Positions 13,840 to 21,266 of a stretch of 21,345 nucleotides of DNA are shown in pieces. The position numbers were made by a program, and so were the translations under genes. Every line of letters starts with the position of its first letter. The stretch's first letter is position 1. The DNA is from Patescibacteria group bacterium (GTDB lineage Bacteria; Patescibacteriota; Minisyncoccia; Phycocordibacterales; DATDWN01): positions 1-21,345 of the forward strand of contig JAUPVF010000059.1 of assembly GCA_030917185.1 (NCBI GenBank), read 5' to 3'. The notes below the pieces were generated by a model. That model was not told the origin of the DNA and made no database searches. It was given only the letters and a program-made list of their open reading frames with translations.

Positions 13840-14646
13840 TTATTGAATCTCGTAAGTAATCGTTACCTGTGATGTCACTTTGTTTTCCCCTGTTGGTAAC
13901 TGTGGAGGGGTAACCGCATCATAACTCATCGCTTTAGCACTTATCATTTCACTTCCACCCATAGCACGCATACCGTAATCACCTCCCTCATTAAAGTTTA
14001 TGATCTTTTTCAGACTAACACCAAGAGATTTTGCGAGCACCTCTGCTTTTGCTTTTGCATCCTTGATTGCCTTGTCTCGTGCTTCTGCCTGAACTTTATC
14101 CATATCATCAATTACAAAATCAATACCAGAAATGTTTGATACACCGAGTGTCCCCACCTTTGACAATAATGTACCTGCATCAGCTGTCTTTCTTACTTTT
14201 ACGGTAACAGTCTGGCTCACCTCATACCCAACAAGTGTTTGTTTGCTTGGTGGACACATACGATCGGTACAAATTGAATTGGTGTATTCATATTTTGGAT
14301 ATGAATTATAGCCCGTTGTTTTGATGTCTTTTTCATCTACACCACCTGCTTTAACCGCATCAATCGCTGCATTCATTTTTTTACTTGCCGTGTCCTGTGC
14401 CTGCTGAATAGTTTTAGCATTCTCTACGACTGAAAAAGAGAATGTTGCAACATCGGGAACAGCCATAACTTCACCTTTACCTGATACTGAAATTACATTT
14501 GAAGCATATGTTCCCCGTCCAATGTAACTGTATTCTTTGAACGCATTAACTGCTTTGATGCCTAAAAACACCGCGAGTAAAACAGCGACAGCAAAGACAG
14601 CATTAAATAGTTGTCTTTTCTGTTGCTCATTTATAAATTGATCCAT
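13840..14646 (-). CDS. SIMPL-domain (DUF541) membrane-anchored protein
   Basis: A 268-aa protein with an N-terminal membrane anchor (LFNAVFAVAVLLAVFLGI, about residues 13-30) and an extracytoplasmic SIMPL domain, like E. coli YggE. Seen: ISVSGKGEVMAVPDVATFSF, the family's opening strand, then a long helix (AQDTASKKMNAAIDAVKAGG), DIKTTGYNSYPKYEY, VGYEVSQTVTVKVRK, and AIKDAKAKAEVLAKSLGV. The molecular role of the family is poorly known; YggE is linked to oxidative stress. TATAAT (14657-14662) ends 10 nt before the ATG, with no Shine-Dalgarno. It follows folD by 28 nt. Confidence 0.9.
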   Translation of the reverse strand: MDQFINEQQKRQLFNAVFAVAVLLAVFLGIKAVNAFKEYSYIGRGTYASNVISVSGKGEVMAVPDVATFSFSVVENAKTIQQAQDTASKKMNAAIDAVKAGGVDEKDIKTTGYNSYPKYEYTNSICTDRMCPPSKQTLVGYEVSQTVTVKVRKTADAGTLLSKVGTLGVSNISGIDFVIDDMDKVQAEARDKAIKDAKAKAEVLAKSLGVSLKKIINFNEGGDYGMRAMGGSEMISAKAMSYDAVTPPQLPTGENKVTSQVTITYEIQ

Positions 14647-14674
14647 AATTTTTTGTATTATATCTGATAACGGA

Positions 14675-15466
14675 CTACATTATATCACAAACGTTTTGAA
14701 ATAAAGAAACAACGGTCAGTGGTCCAACTCCACCCGGCACAGGAGTGATGCTACCAACGATATGTTTGACTGATTCCATGTCAACGTCACCACATAACCC
14801 ATGTTCTGTACGATGAATACCAACATCAATAACCACTTGCCCCGCTGACACAAACTCAGATGTAATATATTGTAGCTTACCGCATGCGACAATCAAAATA
14901 TCCGCTTGTTTTGTGATTTCTTTTAGATTTTTCGTATACGAGTGACACACAGTAACCGTAGCGTTTCGCTTGAGACACAACAAAGCAGTTGGTTTGCCCA
15001 CTAATTCAGACCGGCCAACCACAACCACATGTTTACCTTGCATGCCAATATCATAATAATCGCAAAGTGACATAATCCCCCGTGCTGTCGCTGGTATGTA
15101 GTGTGAATATGTACCAAGCCCATCAACATCTTTTTCTGGACTAATCTCATCTAAGATTTTTTTCGTGTTTATACCAGACGGAATTGGTAGTTGTACAATA
15201 ATACCTTTTATATTGTCGTCTGCATTGTATGTGTGAATTGTATTAATGACCTCTTGCTCTGTTATTGTAACCGGCAACACAATATGATGAACTGGAATAC
15301 CGACAGATTTTCCGAATTTCTTTTTCTGCTCTATATATATTGTTGACTCAGCATTATCACCAACTTGAATAATAACTAATTCTGGTTTAGTTTGTAGTGT
15401 CCCAATATAGTCCATGAGTTGCTGGCGCAAAACATCGCGCACAACGATGCCAGAAAGTATGTTCAT
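14675..15466 (-). CDS. folD: Bifunctional methylenetetrahydrofolate dehydrogenase/cyclohydrolase
   Basis: FolD interconverts 5,10-methylene-, methenyl- and 10-formyl-tetrahydrofolate with NADP, thus managing the one-carbon donor of thymidylate synthase. The 263-aa protein is slightly short of the usual 280-300 but has all motifs: YIEQKKKFGKSVGI with the Tyr and catalytic Lys of YxxxK, IIVQLPIP, PEKDVDGLG, VVVVGRSELVGKP (Rossmann nucleotide loop), ADILIVACGK and PVPGGVGPLTV. It is 12 nt downstream of the PAP2 gene's stop, likely the same transcript. Its presence supports a working thymidylate pathway here. Confidence 0.96.
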   Translation of the reverse strand: MNILSGIVVRDVLRQQLMDYIGTLQTKPELVIIQVGDNAESTIYIEQKKKFGKSVGIPVHHIVLPVTITEQEVINTIHTYNADDNIKGIIVQLPIPSGINTKKILDEISPEKDVDGLGTYSHYIPATARGIMSLCDYYDIGMQGKHVVVVGRSELVGKPTALLCLKRNATVTVCHSYTKNLKEITKQADILIVACGKLQYITSEFVSAGQVVIDVGIHRTEHGLCGDVDMESVKHIVGSITPVPGGVGPLTVVSLFQNVCDIM

Positions 15467-15478
15467 AGTTAGGCAAGA

Positions 15479-16018
15479 TTAATACCTCTTAAATATCTGT
15501 ACTGCACACCACGAGATAAGTGCGCCAATGAGAATACCACCAATAACATCGGAAAACCAGTGCACACCAAGATACAGCCGACTGATAGACACAACCATGA
15601 TAAGTGCGACGCAGAGTATATTACAGATATTTCTCCATACACGAGATAAGGTTGAGTCATATATATACATAAGCATCCCAGATAGTATTGTTACAATACC
15701 AGCATGATAACTTGGGAAACTTTGCCCGAAAGCAGACACAACCTCAAACACTGGACGTTGAACATTACATATATTTTTCAAGACATATAAAATTAATGCT
15801 CCCGCAGACATGGTTGAGAGAAACAAGTATGCATATTTTCTACCACGTGTGAGATATATTAAAATCGCAATACAAAACAAAACAACAATAGAATATACAG
15901 AAAAATCAAAAAAGGTGCTGACAATATACATAAACTCAGTCACCTGTATTGTCCGAATGTGAGCAAAATATTGAAAAACAATAGCATCAAAAGAATTCAT
16001 TGCTTTATCATACAACAT
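15479..16018 (-). CDS. PAP2-family membrane phosphatase
   Basis: A membrane phosphatase of the type-2 phosphatidic-acid-phosphatase superfamily (possible substrates: undecaprenyl diphosphate, lipid phosphates). About 179 aa with five or six hydrophobic helices. The three motifs are present: KNICNVQRP (motif 1, K-x6-RP), PSYHAG (motif 2, PSGH with Tyr in place of Gly) and SRLYLGVHWFSDV (motif 3). The frame continues upstream to 16162, but that part lacks family character; ATG 16018 (TATATT ends 10 nt before) or ATG 16000 is likely. A short gap leads to folD. Confidence 0.86.
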   Translation of the reverse strand: MLYDKAMNSFDAIVFQYFAHIRTIQVTEFMYIVSTFFDFSVYSIVVLFCIAILIYLTRGRKYAYLFLSTMSAGALILYVLKNICNVQRPVFEVVSAFGQSFPSYHAGIVTILSGMLMYIYDSTLSRVWRNICNILCVALIMVVSISRLYLGVHWFSDVIGGILIGALISWCAVQIFKRY

Positions 16019-16058
16019 ATTGATTGAAAATATAATATATGATAGTTTTTTACTTAGA

Positions 16059-16229
16059 ATGGCACATAATGAATGCAACGACCTCAACGGAATCTTCCCC
16101 AGAAATGGACAGAAACCGTTGGATGAAAAAGAAGTGAGAATAATCACTGTTCGGTGCCACAATCATGGCACCAAAAGAGAGGAAGGGGTTAATCCCCCGA
16201 CCAAAACAACACAACAAAAGAAGGAGTAG
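16059..16229 (+). CDS. Doubtful small plus-strand gene or structured RNA
   Basis: A 56-codon frame from ATG 16059 (MAHNECNDLNGIFPRNG at the start), hydrophilic, with a RCHNHG stretch. I do not recognise it. Support for a plus-strand transcript: TATAAT at 16031-16036 upstream and a directional terminator at 16243-16265 downstream. The region also holds complementary pairs (CAACGG/CCGTTG, GGTGCCA/TGGCACC around 16155-16174, GGGG/CCCC around 16186-16198), so it could be a small non-coding RNA instead. No Shine-Dalgarno is present. Confidence 0.3.
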   Translation: MAHNECNDLNGIFPRNGQKPLDEKEVRIITVRCHNHGTKREEGVNPPTKTTQQKKE

Positions 16230-16242
16230 TATTCTCATCGAT

Positions 16243-16265
16243 AGGGCGCCATGTGCGCCCTTTTT
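16243..16265 (+). terminator. Rho-independent terminator on the plus strand
   Basis: A 7-bp AGGGCGC/GCGCCCT stem (16243-16249 with 16255-16261) followed on the plus strand by TTTTT. On the minus strand no U tract follows, so it does not serve the methyltransferase gene that ends at 16264. Confidence 0.7.
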
Positions 16266-17136
16266 ATATTTCCCAACGAGCAAAAATTCCACATGGAAGT
16301 AGTCGCCCTTCACCGCCGGACTCTTTCAGAGCAATTTCACCAGAGACAACTGTGCCAGAGTGTGGTGCCACACCAAGCAATAATTGCTTATATGTCACAT
16401 GAGAATATCCAGAAGCATATCCATTTAACAAAACAGCAAGAGGGTTATCTGACAATAATTTCATGGTACGAGATAAAAATGGCTCCAAATCATCCTCAAT
16501 TTTCCATATTTCATTTTTAATCCCCTTACCATATACTGGCGGATCCATAACAATCACATCATACTTATTCCCCCGTTTTATTTCCCTTTCTACAAACTTT
16601 CTTACATCATCAACAATAAAACGAATTGGTTTGTCGGTAAGCCCTGATGCATCACGGTTTGCATACGCCATATCAACCGCCCCCTCTGATGCATCCACAT
16701 GACAAACACTTGCCCCTGCCAGACCACACGCAAGCGACGCCCCACCTGTGTATCCAAACAAATTAAGTACCGATACCTTTTTTCCTTCCCCCACTCTTTG
16801 TTCAATTTTCTCTTTAAGCCACTTCCAGTGAACTGCTTGCTCTGGAAAAACACCAACGTGTTTGAACCCTGCTTGCTCTAATTGGAATGTTATTCCTTCC
16901 AAAGAAACCTTCCATGACTCTGGTAATTCTTTTTTGATATTCCACTTGCCTCGTCCACTGACATGCTCAAACACAGCAGACACATTGTTCCACTCATCTG
17001 GTGATAGTCTTTTTTTCCAAAGAACCTGTGGATCTGGACGAGCAATACGAACATCACCAAACCTCTCTAGTTTGTATCCATCCCCACTATCAATAAGTTC
17101 ATAATCTGCTAAATTGCCGATTGAATATATATCCAT
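16264..17136 (-). CDS. RlmI-like SAM-dependent RNA methyltransferase
   Basis: A class I methyltransferase of about 290 aa, like the C-terminal part of RlmI/RlmK-type 23S rRNA cytosine-C5 methyltransferases. Seen: VLNLFGYTGGASLACGLAGA, the SAM-binding motif I; VDASEGAVDMAYANRDASG, motif II with Asp contacting the ribose; IRFIVDDVRKFV; and VIVMDPPVYGKG, motif IV with the DPP catalytic loop. An N-terminal PUA domain as in E. coli RlmI is not obvious. The start is uncertain: ATG 17136 lies 12 nt past a TATAGT box (17148-17153); the frame extends to 17169. Which RNA base is modified cannot be told. Confidence 0.85.
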   Translation of the reverse strand: MDIYSIGNLADYELIDSGDGYKLERFGDVRIARPDPQVLWKKRLSPDEWNNVSAVFEHVSGRGKWNIKKELPESWKVSLEGITFQLEQAGFKHVGVFPEQAVHWKWLKEKIEQRVGEGKKVSVLNLFGYTGGASLACGLAGASVCHVDASEGAVDMAYANRDASGLTDKPIRFIVDDVRKFVEREIKRGNKYDVIVMDPPVYGKGIKNEIWKIEDDLEPFLSRTMKLLSDNPLAVLLNGYASGYSHVTYKQLLLGVAPHSGTVVSGEIALKESGGEGRLLPCGIFARWEI

Positions 17137-17167
17137 ACTATGGAGCATACTATAAAATGACTTAAAC

Positions 17168-17198
17168 AAAAAGACTCACCTAGGTAGGTGGTCTTTTT
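17168..17198 (-). terminator. Terminator after the cupredoxin-like gene
   Basis: A 14-bp stem with one bulged base (17168-17182 with 17185-17198), A-rich on one side and followed on the minus strand by TTTTTGTTT. It may act in both directions. Confidence 0.8.
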
Positions 17199-17209
17199 GT
17201 TTTTATAAT

Positions 17210-17722
17210 TTAGTACACTGCGATATTTGCCTTATCGCTTGGATAGGTCTCGTTATGATACGACCAGAGCCCGTCAATCACAAAAGAGAACGTGTATGTA
17301 GAACCTTTGCCGATTGTTTTTGACTGATTAAGTTCAAAAAACTTTGAGTCACTAGAATTATCAGAAAACACCCGTAATCCCCGATCAGACATATTGATAA
17401 AACGAACACTTTTGCCCCGAGGGATTTGTAACTGTTGTGGCACAAAACCATTGTTTGTGTATTGCACAACATACACACCATCCCGACCAAGATATGACTT
17501 GCTCTCTTTTTTTAATTCAGGAGTAACGACAATTTTTGGAACATCTTTGTTACCCGTATTCACTACAACAGAACTTGTATCATCTACAGGCACTACCGGA
17601 ATGATTGGTGTGGGAATAGTTGCATTTGAATTATTTGTGTTATTGGTGTTGCGTGTAAGTGCAAATATAACAATAAGTACACAAATAACTCCTGCGATAA
17701 TAAATTTGGTGTTATTTTTCAT
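17210..17722 (-). CDS. Membrane-anchored cupredoxin-like protein
   Basis: A 170-aa protein with one N-terminal membrane segment (FIIAGVICVLIVIFAL), a low-complexity Asn/Thr/Pro/Val linker (TNNTNNSNATIPTPIIPVVP) and a C-terminal beta-sandwich region. Cupredoxin-like features: the YTNNGFVPQQLQIPRGKSVR strand pair, FINMSDRGLRVFSD, and LWSYHNETYPSDKANIAVY at the end. Blue-copper proteins use two His, a Cys and usually a Met; here only one His of this set is visible and there is no Cys, so copper binding is doubtful. The start is ATG 17722: TATAAT (17732-17737) ends 9 nt before it; no Shine-Dalgarno. Confidence 0.8.
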   Translation of the reverse strand: MKNNTKFIIAGVICVLIVIFALTRNTNNTNNSNATIPTPIIPVVPVDDTSSVVVNTGNKDVPKIVVTPELKKESKSYLGRDGVYVVQYTNNGFVPQQLQIPRGKSVRFINMSDRGLRVFSDNSSDSKFFELNQSKTIGKGSTYTFSFVIDGLWSYHNETYPSDKANIAVY

Positions 17723-17750
17723 ATACCCATTATTATACCCCACATAGATA

Positions 17751-18314
17751 CTAAAAAACAAAGGTTCCTGCAGCAAGCGCAACCAACAGCACACCAATAA
17801 AATTCATAATAAATGATATGAGTATAAGCATACGTGTACGGATTTTTGCTGCTCCCAACAGCGCAACACCCATTTCATCGGGTAACGGAGATGCAATAAT
17901 AAATGCTCCTATAATAGGATTAAGCCATCTAAAAAATTTGCGATGGAAAAACCGCGTCAATTTTTTGTCATGGTATGTATGTAATACCGCCATAATATCA
18001 TCGGCAAACCGATCACGTATAAATAAAAATAACACAAGGTCACCCACCACCGCACCGAGCGCACCCCAGAACGCAACCAAAAAAATTGATGTGTTTTGAG
18101 ATATCTCAACCAGCGCAACAGATGCTGGAGCAAGAGTAAAAGCGGAGGTAAAAAAAACTCCAGCAAAAAAACTAGCGAAAATACTTGCCTCATCTGCCAG
18201 TGTAACAAGATGTTTAACCACTCCGACACGGACGATAATAACAGCAACAAGTATGCTCAATACTATAAAAAACAAATCTCGCCATAGGTTTTTATAAATA
18301 TCGGGTCGATTCAT
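17751..18314 (-). CDS. Integral membrane protein, DedA/VTT-like
   Basis: A 187-aa protein with about five hydrophobic helices. FWGALGAVVGDLVLFLFIRD and IIGAFIIASPLPDEMGVALL recall the G-x-x-x-G-D and P-x-x-(D/E) re-entrant segments of DedA/VTT-type proteins, which handle lipid flipping or transport; the match is by eye and weak. The start is set at ATG 18314 because it overlaps the stop of the upstream small gene as ATGA (18311-18314); an in-frame ATG at 18329 is the alternative. Ends 28 nt before the cupredoxin-like gene's start, possibly the same transcript. Confidence 0.75.
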   Translation of the reverse strand: MNRPDIYKNLWRDLFFIVLSILVAVIIVRVGVVKHLVTLADEASIFASFFAGVFFTSAFTLAPASVALVEISQNTSIFLVAFWGALGAVVGDLVLFLFIRDRFADDIMAVLHTYHDKKLTRFFHRKFFRWLNPIIGAFIIASPLPDEMGVALLGAAKIRTRMLILISFIMNFIGVLLVALAAGTFVF

Positions 18315-18466
18315 AGGATTGATGCGCATGCTTCTACTGGATTCAGATACTCAACTGTTTTTTGGTATTCCCTACCAATATAAAAGGCAATCATAGGAAA
18401 AACACAAAGAAAAAATATAACTGTTAACAATCTTGAATACCACGTGACTTGATTAAATTGAATCAT
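18311..18466 (-). CDS. Small single-span membrane protein
   Basis: A 51-aa frame starting MIQFNQVTWYSRLLTV, with one membrane helix (LLTVIFFLCVFPMIAFYIG) followed by REYQKTVEYLNP. The FYIGREYQ turn after the helix is like the N-terminal anchors of many CPR exported proteins (an inference from memory). The TGA overlaps the ATG of the downstream membrane protein by ATGA, which supports real, coupled translation. The function is unknown. Confidence 0.65.
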   Translation of the reverse strand: MIQFNQVTWYSRLLTVIFFLCVFPMIAFYIGREYQKTVEYLNPVEACASIL

Positions 18467-18529
18467 TCATCAATTATACAAGATTATTTCAATTTGAAAA
18501 AATCAACTCTCACGTAACTTATTCTTATT

Positions 18530-18604
18530 TGGGGTGGCTACTGGGAGTTGAACCCAGACAGAGAGCTCCACAAGCTCGCGTGCTACCGCTACACCATAGC
18601 CACC
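18530..18604 (-). tRNA. tRNA-His (GTG anticodon)
   Basis: A cloverleaf on the minus strand: encoded extra G at the 5' end (G-1, position 18604) facing C73, acceptor GTGGCTA/TAGCCAC, D stem GTGT/GCAC, anticodon loop TTGTGGA with anticodon GTG, T stem CTGGG/CCCAG with loop TTCAACT, and CCA encoded at 18530-18532. The G-1:C73 pair and GTG anticodon identify histidine. One mismatch lies at the top of the anticodon stem. Confidence 0.96.
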
Positions 18605-18668
18605 ATTAAACTCCTAAATATACCTAGGAGACCCCTCATTTATACCAGAAAAAAATAAAAATGTATAC

Positions 18669-18700
18669 TAAACGGCTTCTGTAATTACAGAAGCCGTTTA
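18669..18700 (-). terminator. Perfect palindrome after the slipin gene
   Basis: A 16-bp perfect inverted repeat with no spacer (18669-18684 with 18685-18700), beginning 18 nt past the slipin stop at 18719. The T-rich stretch on the minus strand (TTTTTATTTTTTT) starts about 8 nt after it, so termination is plausible but not ideal. Confidence 0.65.
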
Positions 18701-18718
18701 CAAAACATTTTGAATTAA

Positions 18719-19471
18719 TTATTTTTTCGTATCACCCTTTATCATTGCAACCGCTTCACTCACTGTTGTCATAAACTGTGCTGGGAAAATAATCGTTGAG
18801 TTTTTCTCTACACTGATTTCCGCCATGGTTTGAAGTGTACGAAGTTGAAGTGCAACAGGATGAAGTGCCATAAGATCTGCTGCCTGACCAAGTCTTTCTG
18901 CTGCCTGGAACTCTCCTTCTGCTGCAACAATTTTTGCTCGTCGCTCTCGTTCTGCCTCGGCCTCTTTTGCCATTGCTCGTTGCATATTGTCTGGCAACAC
19001 AATGTCTTTAATCTCAACCGCAGTAACCTGTACACCCCATGGCTCAGTGTGACCATCAATCACATCCTTGATTTGAAGATTAATCTCCCCTGTCTGTGAC
19101 AACAGCTGATCAAGTTGAAATTGTCCGACAACATTTCGTACTGTCGTCTGACTAATCTGATTGACTGCAGAATAAACATCTTCAATAGCAATTGTTGCCT
19201 TCACTGGATCAACAACGTGATAGTATGCAACCGCAGCAATATCAATGGAAACGTTATCTTTTGAAATAATTTTTTGTGATGGAATTGCCATTGTGATAGT
19301 ACGCAACTGGACACGAGTCATCTGCTCAAAAATAGGAATAAGAATAATTAAACCTGGACCACGCATACCTCTGCATTTACCAAGAAAAAATATAACCCCT
19401 CGTTCATATTCCTTAACCACACGAAGCGAAAGTGCAAGCAAAACAAGAACAACAATAAGAATGTACCACAT
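18719..19471 (-). CDS. Slipin/stomatin-like SPFH-domain membrane protein
   Basis: A 250-aa protein with one N-terminal membrane segment (WYILIVVLVLLALSLRV) followed directly by an SPFH/band-7 domain: VKEYERGVIFFLGKCRGMRG, GPGLIILIPIFEQMTRV, and DNVSIDIAAVAYYHVVDP. A Glu/Ala/Arg-rich helix (MAKEAEAERERRAKIVAAEG) ends in AALQ-type oligomerisation residues. Slipins form membrane scaffolds and are often paired with an NfeD protease partner; no nfeD is seen nearby. Its promoter is probably the extended -10 at 19500-19505 (TGG-TATAAT), giving a leader of about 22 nt. Confidence 0.93.
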   Translation of the reverse strand: MWYILIVVLVLLALSLRVVKEYERGVIFFLGKCRGMRGPGLIILIPIFEQMTRVQLRTITMAIPSQKIISKDNVSIDIAAVAYYHVVDPVKATIAIEDVYSAVNQISQTTVRNVVGQFQLDQLLSQTGEINLQIKDVIDGHTEPWGVQVTAVEIKDIVLPDNMQRAMAKEAEAERERRAKIVAAEGEFQAAERLGQAADLMALHPVALQLRTLQTMAEISVEKNSTIIFPAQFMTTVSEAVAMIKGDTKK

Positions 19472-19499
19472 ATGATGTTAGGTTAAGATTAATATATAT

Positions 19500-19505
19500 A
19501 TTATA
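19500..19505 (-). promoter_or_regulatory. Extended -10 of the slipin gene
   Basis: TATAAT preceded by TG and one base on the minus strand; no -35 is recognisable. The predicted start is about 22 nt before the ATG. Confidence 0.55.
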
Positions 19506-19545
19506 CCACATAAAACCATTGGATTATCGCGTCGTGCTGTTTGAA

Positions 19546-19573
19546 TTGCTTATCCTTTTATAAAGGATATACT
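19546..19573 (+). promoter_or_regulatory. Promoter of the M16 peptidase gene with palindromic spacer
   Basis: TTGCTT (19546-19551), 16-bp spacer, TATACT (19568-19573). The -10 ends 6 nt before the ATG, predicting a leaderless mRNA. The spacer is almost wholly an inverted repeat, TATCCTTT/AAAGGATA around TAT (19551-19569), a plausible operator. Confidence 0.5.
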
Positions 19574-19579
19574 TACGCC

Positions 19580-20857
19580 ATGCAATCAAAAAAATTTGAC
19601 CCCTATGTATTATCCAAAAAAATAATAGAGGGTGTACCTGTGTACTATAAAAATATACCCTCAGCGCCATGCATTCATATACGTGTTGCCTTTCATATTG
19701 GTGCATTTCATGACCCTGTCGGAAAAGAAGGATTGTCTCACTTTCTAGAACACATGATATTTGACGGTTCCAAAACTCTTCCAGATAAAAAGACAATTCG
19801 GGAATGGCAAAAAAAATACACTGTTAACACATGGAATGCATGGACAAGTCATCACCAAACAGTCTACTGGTGTAAGTCCCTTCCCGAACATTACACTGAG
19901 GTACTCCGTGGCATGCAAGATATGATTTTTAACCCACTCCTACGTCCAGAAGATGTGGAACACGAGAGAGGTGTGATAACTCAAGAGGCATGGGGAAGAT
20001 TTCATAATGAAAAATTTTTACAATACATACGCGAATGCAATAATAACCTCTATCCTCCACATTCAAACCTTAGACGTTTTTTCTCTGCTTTAGGTTGGCC
20101 TACAACAATCAAAAACATTACTCATTCAGATATTGTCACTTGGCACAAAAACTACGGGAAAAATAATATGACCCTTGTAGTTGTTGGTAATGTTGACCAA
20201 ACAACATTCTCTGAATTAAAAAAATTCTTGAAACAGGCACCTCCAGGGAAAAAGTATTCCCTCAAAAAAGAAAAAAGTGTTCCACCAGTATCAAAAGAGT
20301 TTCGTAAACATGGCGATGATATTGGCGATATACGAGAGCAGGCGGAAATAAATATAACTCGGACACACTCCCCTTTTTCAAAACAACTGTATGGAACAAG
20401 ATATATATTTTCTCGCATACTCAAAGATATTTTGTATGAAAAAATCCGCGAAGAACGAGGTTTATGTTATGGTCTTGATTTCAGAATATCCACAACCCAA
20501 ACATATGCGGATGTTGGATTCAATGTCACAACTGATGAGAAAAATATTGAAACTATTATTGAGCAGTTTTGGTCAATAGTTCATGATATACAAAAAGGTA
20601 TATATAAAAAACGTTTTGATAATATAAAAAATATGTTGATTGAAAAAGAACGATCAGCAGAAGTGCTATCGTATGATATTGCCAATGATGCTCTAGAACA
20701 AATACTTAAATACGATGGTGAAATTATCACATCCGCTGAAACCGTCACTATGTTAAAAAAGACAACATATGCTGATATAGTTGCCTTTTCTAAGAAAGTG
20801 CTAGATAAGAAATATATTTTTACCGAGATAATCCTCCCATCTAAAAAAACTAAATAG
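19580..20857 (+). CDS. M16-family zinc metallopeptidase
   Basis: A 425-aa pitrilysin/MPP-type peptidase, a single-repeat protein that would work as a dimer. Seen: the inverted zinc motif HFLEH (HxxEH) in [17 protein letters not shown], with the distal Glu in the [14 protein letters not shown] helix; further on, [12 protein letters not shown], and the [12 protein letters not shown] substrate-binding R/Y segment in the second half. It has no signal peptide. A TTG-started extension to 19541 is possible, but ATG 19580 has a -10 box 6 nt before it and matches the family's N-terminus. It is divergent from the slipin gene and its 3' end overlaps the convergent YbjQ gene by 8 bp. Confidence 0.94.
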   Translation: MQSKKFDPYVLSKKIIEGVPVYYKNIPSAPCIHIRVAFHIGAFHDPVGKEGLSHFLEHMIFDGSKTLPDKKTIREWQKKYTVNTWNAWTSHHQTVYWCKSLPEHYTEVLRGMQDMIFNPLLRPEDVEHERGVITQEAWGRFHNEKFLQYIRECNNNLYPPHSNLRRFFSALGWPTTIKNITHSDIVTWHKNYGKNNMTLVVVGNVDQTTFSELKKFLKQAPPGKKYSLKKEKSVPPVSKEFRKHGDDIGDIREQAEINITRTHSPFSKQLYGTRYIFSRILKDILYEKIREERGLCYGLDFRISTTQTYADVGFNVTTDEKNIETIIEQFWSIVHDIQKGIYKKRFDNIKNMLIEKERSAEVLSYDIANDALEQILKYDGEIITSAETVTMLKKTTYADIVAFSKKVLDKKYIFTEIILPSKKTK

Positions 20858-21200
20858 ATGGCTCGACAATAACAGCGGTACCGTAGGCAAGCACTTCCGT
20901 AACCCCTTGCATAATTTCAGTTGCATCATATCGGGCAGACACAACAGCATTTGCTCCCAGTTCAGAGGCGTGTTGCAACATCAGTTCAAATGCATCCCGT
21001 CGTGTTTCCTCACACAAATTAGTAAACAAAGAGATATTCCCCCCAAATATCGTCTGCAACCCCGCACCAAACGTACCAACAATTGAACGTGACCGAACAA
21101 TAATCCCCCGAGTAATACCGAGATTTTTTACAATCCGATACCCAGGCAATTCTAAAGCAGTAGTAACCATTGAATGATCAATTGTTTGTGTATGTGACAT
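20850..21200 (-). CDS. YbjQ/UPF0145-family protein
   Basis: A 116-aa protein of the YbjQ (DUF74, heavy-metal-binding-like) family. Seen: [20 protein letters not shown], the usual start of the domain, then [40 protein letters not shown], and [15 protein letters not shown]. The family forms pentamers; its function is unknown. ATG 21200 gives a short extra N-terminus before the domain (ATG 21171 is the alternative). The promoter lies at 21239-21266. The gene's 3' end overlaps the M16 peptidase stop by 8 bp tail to tail. Confidence 0.92.
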   Translation of the reverse strand: MSHTQTIDHSMVTTALELPGYRIVKNLGITRGIIVRSRSIVGTFGAGLQTIFGGNISLFTNLCEETRRDAFELMLQHASELGANAVVSARYDATEIMQGVTEVLAYGTAVIVEPSI

Positions 21201-21238
21201 AAAAATATATTTTTATTGAATTAAATTCTGGTGTGTTT

Positions 21239-21266
21239 ATTGTACCAAGTCCGAACCTATTTTCAA
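21239..21266 (-). promoter_or_regulatory. Predicted promoter of the YbjQ-family gene
   Basis: Minus strand: TTGAAA (21261-21266), 16-bp spacer, TACAAT (21239-21244), start near 21232, leader about 32 nt. Upstream of it (21283-21299) a perfect 7-bp GC hairpin (CACGCGC/GCGCGTG) marks a change to GC-rich sequence at the window end, where I see no supportable gene. Confidence 0.6.

Noticed and set aside
16050..16238. Minus-strand frame starting MRILLLLLLCCFG, signal-peptide-like
   Set aside because: No Shine-Dalgarno or promoter in place, and the flanking terminator faces the other strand; the hydrophobic start comes from a CTC/CTT-like run opposite GAAGGAG-type sequence.
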